Source: Tipula vernalis
Lineage: Eukaryota > Arthropoda > Insecta > Diptera > Tipulidae
Length of the DNA stretch: 64,000 bases
Reading direction: 5' to 3'
NCBI GenBank assembly: GCA_958295665.1
Contig: OY282558.1
Location: forward strand, 188,268,591 to 188,332,590
Under the pieces are notes generated by a model. It was given only the letters and a program-made list of their open reading frames with translations. It was not told the DNA's origin and made no database searches. Shown piece by piece: positions 58,738-64,000 of this stretch. Within the stretch, counting starts at the first letter, position 1. The number at the start of each line of letters is the position of its first letter. The position numbers and the translations under genes were made by a program.

Positions 58738-60055
58738 TATATTATCTCACAATAATATGGAATCTGAAGTTTGGAAACATTTTTCAAGGTGTACGAAAGA
58801 GGTAACGGCTACATGCAAAATATGTAAGAAAAAGTTGTCATGCAAAGGATCAACAACTTCTAGTTTAACACGGCATTTAGAGAGTACGCACCAATTAAAC
58901 ATAAAAGTGCAATTACCCGGAACTTCTTCGCAGCAGAAAAAACATTAACAATTGACAACTATTTGACAAATTAATGTTTAGAATATATAGTAGCAAAACT
59001 CGCGGCGTTGGATGGGTTTACTATTCACGCCATCACAAACAGCAGTTCTATTCGTGATACTTTAAATAGACGAAATCTATATTTACTAAATAATGAAATT
59101 AGTTCACAAGTATTATAATGTCGCAAAGAAACAGTTGATTTCTAAAATTAAAATGCAGACCCAAGACAAAAAAAAATTTAGCCTTACTTTTGGCGAGTGG
59201 ACCAGTAAGCGCAATCGACGCTACTTGAATGTTAACATTCATGATTCTAATGGCGGGGTTTATAATTAAGGATTAACAAGAATCTTTAGTAGTTGTCCCG
59301 CGGAAACAGCGCTAGAACTTCTAACCAATAAACTTAAAAGTATTGATTTAACTGATGGAGTAGCAGTAATGGTAAAATTAGGTCTCCTGCTGCCAACATC
59401 AACAACTCATCAACTATGTTATAACCACGCTATTAATTTAGCGGTTGTTGATACACTTTATACCACTCCAATTGGTAGGACTAAATGTAATATAAGTTAG
59501 GAATCAGAGAACGAATATTCAAGTGAAAATATAATTACAAGCGATGATGCGATGACGCGAACTTACTAACAATCGAAGGTGTTTTAATGTTTTTATTTAA
59601 AACTCTCGAGAAAGAAAACTCTCATATTGCTAAGGAAATGTTAACCGCTCTTAAACACCGTATCAGTCAGCGTCGAAATAATGACATAATTTCTGTAATG
59701 AAGTTTATGCAAAACCCACAATCAGTAAAAGAAACAAATTGTGATTTTTTTTTAAATGGAAGCAAAGCAAAAAATCTCAAAATTGATAAAATTGTATTCA
59801 ACGTTGCTTTCAACAACGAATTCTTCGCCAATAGTTTCAGATCCTGAGTCTGTTGTTGAATTGTTTACAGTGACTGATACAGATGAGACATGTCAGGAGT
59901 TATTTCTGATGATTTGAAGAATGTATTGGATTGTTTAAAGAGAATACAACCCACCTCAACCGAAAGTGAACGCATTTTCTCTTTGGCTGGTAACGTGGTT
60001 TGCCGTAAAGGCATAATTTCTCTGATAAGAGTACTGACATTATCTGTTTTTTGAA
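58738..60055 (+). pseudogene. hAT transposase relic with BED zinc finger
   Basis: Starts with a BED finger (58756-58910): VWKHFSRC, CKICKKKLSCKG, then SLTRHLESTH, giving C-x2-C...H-x4-H. Middle pieces in changing frames: KFSLTFGEWTSKRNRRYLNVNIH (about 59180-59245) and TTHQLCYNHAINLAV (about 59400-59445). The 59587-59847 frame is a spacer of the helical insertion domain. The C-terminal dimerisation block PTSTESERIFSLAGNVV lies at about 59950-60005. hAT transposases cut and paste DNA; this copy has many stops. GC-rich GCTCGAGCT words at 60109-60172 may be its subterminal repeats. Confidence 0.8.
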
Positions 60056-61787
60056 AAGTAATTTCTTAAACCAATGAATTAATAAATTATTTTACTATAA
60101 GACTAGGAAAGCTCGAGCTACCCGAGCTTGCCTCACCAAAAAGCTCGCGGGCTCGAGCTTACGAAAAAGGTCGAGTTTCATAAACACTAATTTGAGGGGC
60201 TAGGGGATATATTGGAAAAACACCTATATGCATTATCTGAACAAAAATAAATATCATAAAGTACGTTGAATTGTTGGACGATTTACTAACCACCTATGTA
60301 GTCAAAATTTGGTGGTACAAATTGGATATATAACGTGCGCTTGTCATCCCCGTTACAAAATATACCTAATTTCTAAAAAATGAACCAAGAAAACTGGATC
60401 CAAACCTTGAAGATATTTTCTTCTCAAGAATAAAAATTACAATGACAATAGCCGGGTATAGTTACCATTCTAGTTACGCTAGTTTGTGTTGTATTATAAA
60501 CATAAAAGAGTTTCACAAACAACAAATGAATTAGTGTAAAATCTTATTATGTAATTCTAGTGGCGTGTGTCCAAACGACTCACATTTTCATTTACGTTTA
60601 TTTACAAATTTGTTCCTACTCAAGTTTCAGTAATAAACGTAAAAACCTTTTTTCTTTCTTGTCGCATATATTTAAATAAGTGTGTGTACACAATTATTTT
60701 TTTTTCTTTTGCGTTTATTCGACTGAGGTCATTGTCAACCAAGTTGAATTCCATCAGGTAAATAAACGAGAAAACTTTTTTTGCAATTTGGGCAGTTCAT
60801 GTGTTCAACGTGCCACATATTTGCAATTTTTCCATATTAGCCAATAATCAATGAAATATTGGAAGGGGTAAGAATAAGTTTTTTGGTTGGTTGATCGATG
60901 TAGAAAATGATTTTTTTTTGGTCAGTCACCAGAAAAATTGTATAAAAACCTCGCCAATATTTTATTGAAGGATTAGAATTTTGCGGAATTTCTTTTTATT
61001 CATAACGAAATATAAATTGATTATTATCTTTAAACAAATTCTCGTTAAATTTTTGTTTTTTGTTTTTGGGAAATTTGTTTTTGGAGATAAATTGTGTATA
61101 TGTGTATGTATATAAAAAAAACATAAAAAAACAAAGATTACTAACTAAAGGGCACCGGTCGTTGGGTGTCTGTGGGCTATCCCTTATGTGACGGGAGACG
61201 ACAAGTGCTTTGCATCAATAACCTAATTCTAACCTAAAATTTGTTAGGGGCATGTGGCTAACTTTTTTTTTCCTACACTTTTAGAAAAACGGGGTTGATG
61301 GGGCTCCGAAAACGAGTTCAATAGAGTCCATGTATATTCGGAGTTAATAGCTAACTAATAGAGATTACATATTTATTAACTCTTTTTAAGTGCACAAATT
61401 TAAACACCATTTAATTGTTGATTGTGTTTCCTTTTCGGAGATTTATTATATTCCTTTTAAAAGTTAATTTTTGTCGCTTTACGGAATAAAAATTGATCTC
61501 CTAAAATAGTTTGTTTAGTTCGCCAACTATAGTTAATGCAGAACTCTCTCCGACGTTTATATATAGCAATTTTAGGAGTGGAATATCAGCTCTTATATAG
61601 GGATAATGTAAGTTCCCCAATTTGGAGTTAAAATAAATTAAGTTTGTTTATTACACATAATAATATATTCAGTATTTCAAATCAAAATTAAAAAAAAATT
61701 TTATTTCAATTTATAATAATTTTTGTTGTATTTCTTTATTGTACATAATATTTATAAATTATAATAATTCTTAATAAATTTAATTTT
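60056..61787. other. Spacer with a CTCGAG-rich patch, no gene
   Basis: At 60109-60180 the word GCTCGAGC and relatives recur in both orientations (possible hAT terminal region). The remaining 1.6 kb is AT-rich with no supported gene. The small frame 60567-60761 has no domain. Confidence 0.4.
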
Positions 61788-64000
61788 TTACAAAATATAC
61801 TTTGGAATAATAAAACTTTTACTGTTATTGATAGGACTATGGATTTCAAAGGGACTTTTTACAGTGAGCTGATCTAAAGAAATTATTTCAATTTCCCCAG
61901 TATTTTTGACCTCATAGCCCATAATATTTTTATCAAATAAAAGAGTGTTAAATTTTTCAATAGCAAAAAAAAATTTATTTTCATGTTCAAATATTAATAT
62001 TATTTTGCCAAATTCAGGCATTTTCTTAAAGTTTGATAAGGTACAAACACAAAAACTTGTTCGGTACAAAAATCCCTTTTCTATTTTTTGTATTATTTTT
62101 TATTAAGTGTGTGTTTGGATTCAATGAAAATTTTTCAATAATAGTGTCTTTCACATGTACGGGGAGTAATTCCGATATTGGTAATTTTTCATCAATATTA
62201 TACTCAGCCTCAATAATATATTTATTCATAGTGGATGATTTAGCATAAAAACATTGATGCTTTATTGCTAAAGTTTTGCATACATTAATAAAATTATGAC
62301 AGGTGGAAGCCATTTGTTTAAAGTTATTATGTTTACCTTCGAATCTCATTGTCCAAAGATAAATTAACGGTCCCATTTGTTGAATTATTCGTGGATAATG
62401 GATAAGAAAATGTTGCTTTGGAATGATTTTATGATCAGGATGATATTATTGATATTAATTCAGATAATTTGTTTAGCATAGTATTAGGAATGCGTGGAGA
62501 AAATACAATTTGCATAATTTCTAGAAGAGAACATATGATACTAAACTTTGATTCTAAAACACTTTTGTTTTTAAGTAGTATATCTATAAAAATAATCGGA
62601 AAATACCTGATGAGACGTGTGGCCCGGCTTATCAAGGTTTATAAAACTTGGCCGGTTTGTGTTATCCAAAAGTCCGTAATTGAAACATGAAATTCTATCA
62701 TTGAGCTCAGATACAGTGAGAATTTTTTGTTTTTTAACCATATATATCAAGAATAATTTTAATTCATATTGGCCGATGCCTTCTAAAAAATCATGCATCA
62801 CATCAACGCTTAGCGAAGCAAAAGTGTTGAAGAATTTCAAATCATTTAAAACACAATACGTTTTAAATCCAAAATCATTTTTGGCTAAATGTTGAGCAGC
62901 ATTTGTTGGATTCCTTAAGATAACATCATTTTCAGAAAACAAATGTTGTGTCTGATCTTTTGAAGAGAGACAGAATCTGCAAAAATAGTTAGAATTGAAT
63001 GATTCATGAAGACCATATAAAGTATTGGCGCCTAAATTGTCATGAGCCACTGATAAAATAGAACCTTTTACAGTAAATGTTTCTTCAAGGTATTGAACTT
63101 CAATACCAGTATGTTCAAGATACTTTAAGTCTTCGACTATTGGCTGTAATATTGCGCCAAATCCAGTTGACTTAATGTCCTCAGCATAGCATAAGGCCAC
63201 TAAAAATATATTTTCAAGGTGCGAGTTTAACTCGAATGGTAAATTTAATATCGTAAAGTAAATGCCACAAATTTTATGAACTTTGGTTTTAGATCCAAGA
63301 GGATTTACGGCTTCCAATTCATCAGAGAATAATTGTATTTGAAAAGAGAATTTTTCTTGTGAAAAAAATGGATTAGTTTTATAATACAATCCATCACTAG
63401 GTTTTAATATGATGGAAGGGTCGGAAGTATCATTATTGAAAATGTGAAATAGAAATTTTTGATTTAAAGAAAGAAATTTCAGGGTCTCTACTATGAATAT
63501 AAACATAAAAGTATTCGTTTTTGGTCGAAATACGTAAGTGTTTTGTTCCTTGCAAATATATCTATCTCTTCGAACAGATACTGACATTTCTTTTGGTTGG
63601 GGAATTCCACATTTTAAAATAAGTTGTTTGCGCTTATATGTCGAGTTTATACCTTTAAAAGGATTATCAAGAAATTGTTGAATACTCAAACCAAATTTTT
63701 GTTTTCCCTCAACAATTGATTTTAACTTATTTAAAATGTTCTTGGTAAAAGTAGTTACTGATTGTACTATAGAATCTATTTTTGTGTCAGCTATATTTTA
63801 TTTATTCATTTCTAAGATGAATTGTTCCGAAGTATTATTCATTGACACCTCTTCTTCTAAAGATAATTCTGAACGATTTATTTCTAGAGGTTTGTCCCGT
63901 TCAATATTTATGCTAGTGTTGGGAGTGTGTACCAAAGCTGAATTAATATTTTCCTTTGAATGAATTGAAACTTCCTTTTTTTCATGGTAAATTAAATGCT
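61788..64000 (-). pseudogene. Decayed transposase, probably EnSpm/CACTA-type, running off the window
   Basis: The best frame is 62571-63689. It has no ATG at that point and the same protein seems to continue upstream past the window edge. Visible landmarks: SDELEAVNPLGSKTKVHKI, LVALCYAEDIKSTGFGAILQ, SVAHDNLGANTLYGLHESF, NYFCRFCLSS (a Cys pair) and SVDVMHDFLEGIGQYELKL. After a frame change near 62600 it continues as RYFPIIFIDILLKNKSVLE and FSPRIPNTMLNKLSELI (62435-62620). After another near 62440 it continues as PKQHFLIHYPRI and GPLIYLWTMRFEGKHNNFK (62026-62420), then a tail (61788-62069). The order matches animal proteins related to the Tnp2/EnSpm transposases, as far as I recall the family. 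A host-derived gene of the same family is possible, but the frame breaks argue for a dead element. Confidence 0.6.

Overview
The window reads as AT-rich insect nuclear DNA, most likely from a higher fly (inferred from the mix of BEL/Pao, Ty3/Gypsy, Jockey/LOA-type and Tc1 elements, short introns, and ATAC/GTAC-rich spacers). It holds one clear host gene in a dense field of transposable-element (TE) remnants. No rRNA, tRNA or CRISPR was seen.

Layout, left to right. 0.3-3.05 kb: a gag-only Ty3/Gypsy-like element (SAP domain plus two zinc knuckles, no pol) followed by a large palindrome made of two inverted LTRs around a foldback. 4.1-6.6 kb: a MITE and a decayed Gypsy pol. 8.2-9.35 kb: a decayed CsRn1-like Gypsy. 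9.64-13.59 kb (+): the host gene, a four-exon homologue of the axonemal dynein-associated protein DNAI7/CASC1, about 1223 codons, much longer than vertebrate DNAI7. 14.9-18.4 and 21-24.6 kb (+): two BEL/Pao relics, the second with an open integrase and a 3' LTR. 25.1-29.5 kb: a Tc1 fragment interrupted by an RNase H-bearing LINE (-) that ends in TTAGG repeats. 29.7-31 kb (-): an almost intact PIF/Harbinger transposase.

33.1 kb: a long foldback MITE. 34.1-43.8 kb (-): a complete young LTR retrotransposon (Osvaldo/Ulysses-like Gypsy) with LTRs of about 1.72 kb, a 4-bp ATGT target duplication and a tRNA-Lys-type primer site, but a nonsense codon in gag and a frameshift in pol. 44.95-49.12 kb: a heptamer satellite that switches from AAAATGT to AAAATTT and back. 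49.2-51.8 kb (-): a CsRn1-like Gypsy relic whose integrase end has been replaced by the satellite.

54.4-55.8 kb: an odd repeat family built from GATAT...AAAACGC words, including a 459-bp foldback flanked by an 8-bp duplication. 56.1-58.7 kb (-): a 5'-truncated second LINE. 58.7-60.05 kb (+): a BED-finger hAT relic. 61.8-64 kb (-): a decayed transposase, probably EnSpm/CACTA-type, running off the window.

The only genes working together here are those inside each TE. The best candidates for something undescribed are the GATAT-word foldback, the variant-switching heptamer satellite, the gag-only SAP element with its LTR palindrome, and the expanded DNAI7 gene with a hairpin-bearing intron.
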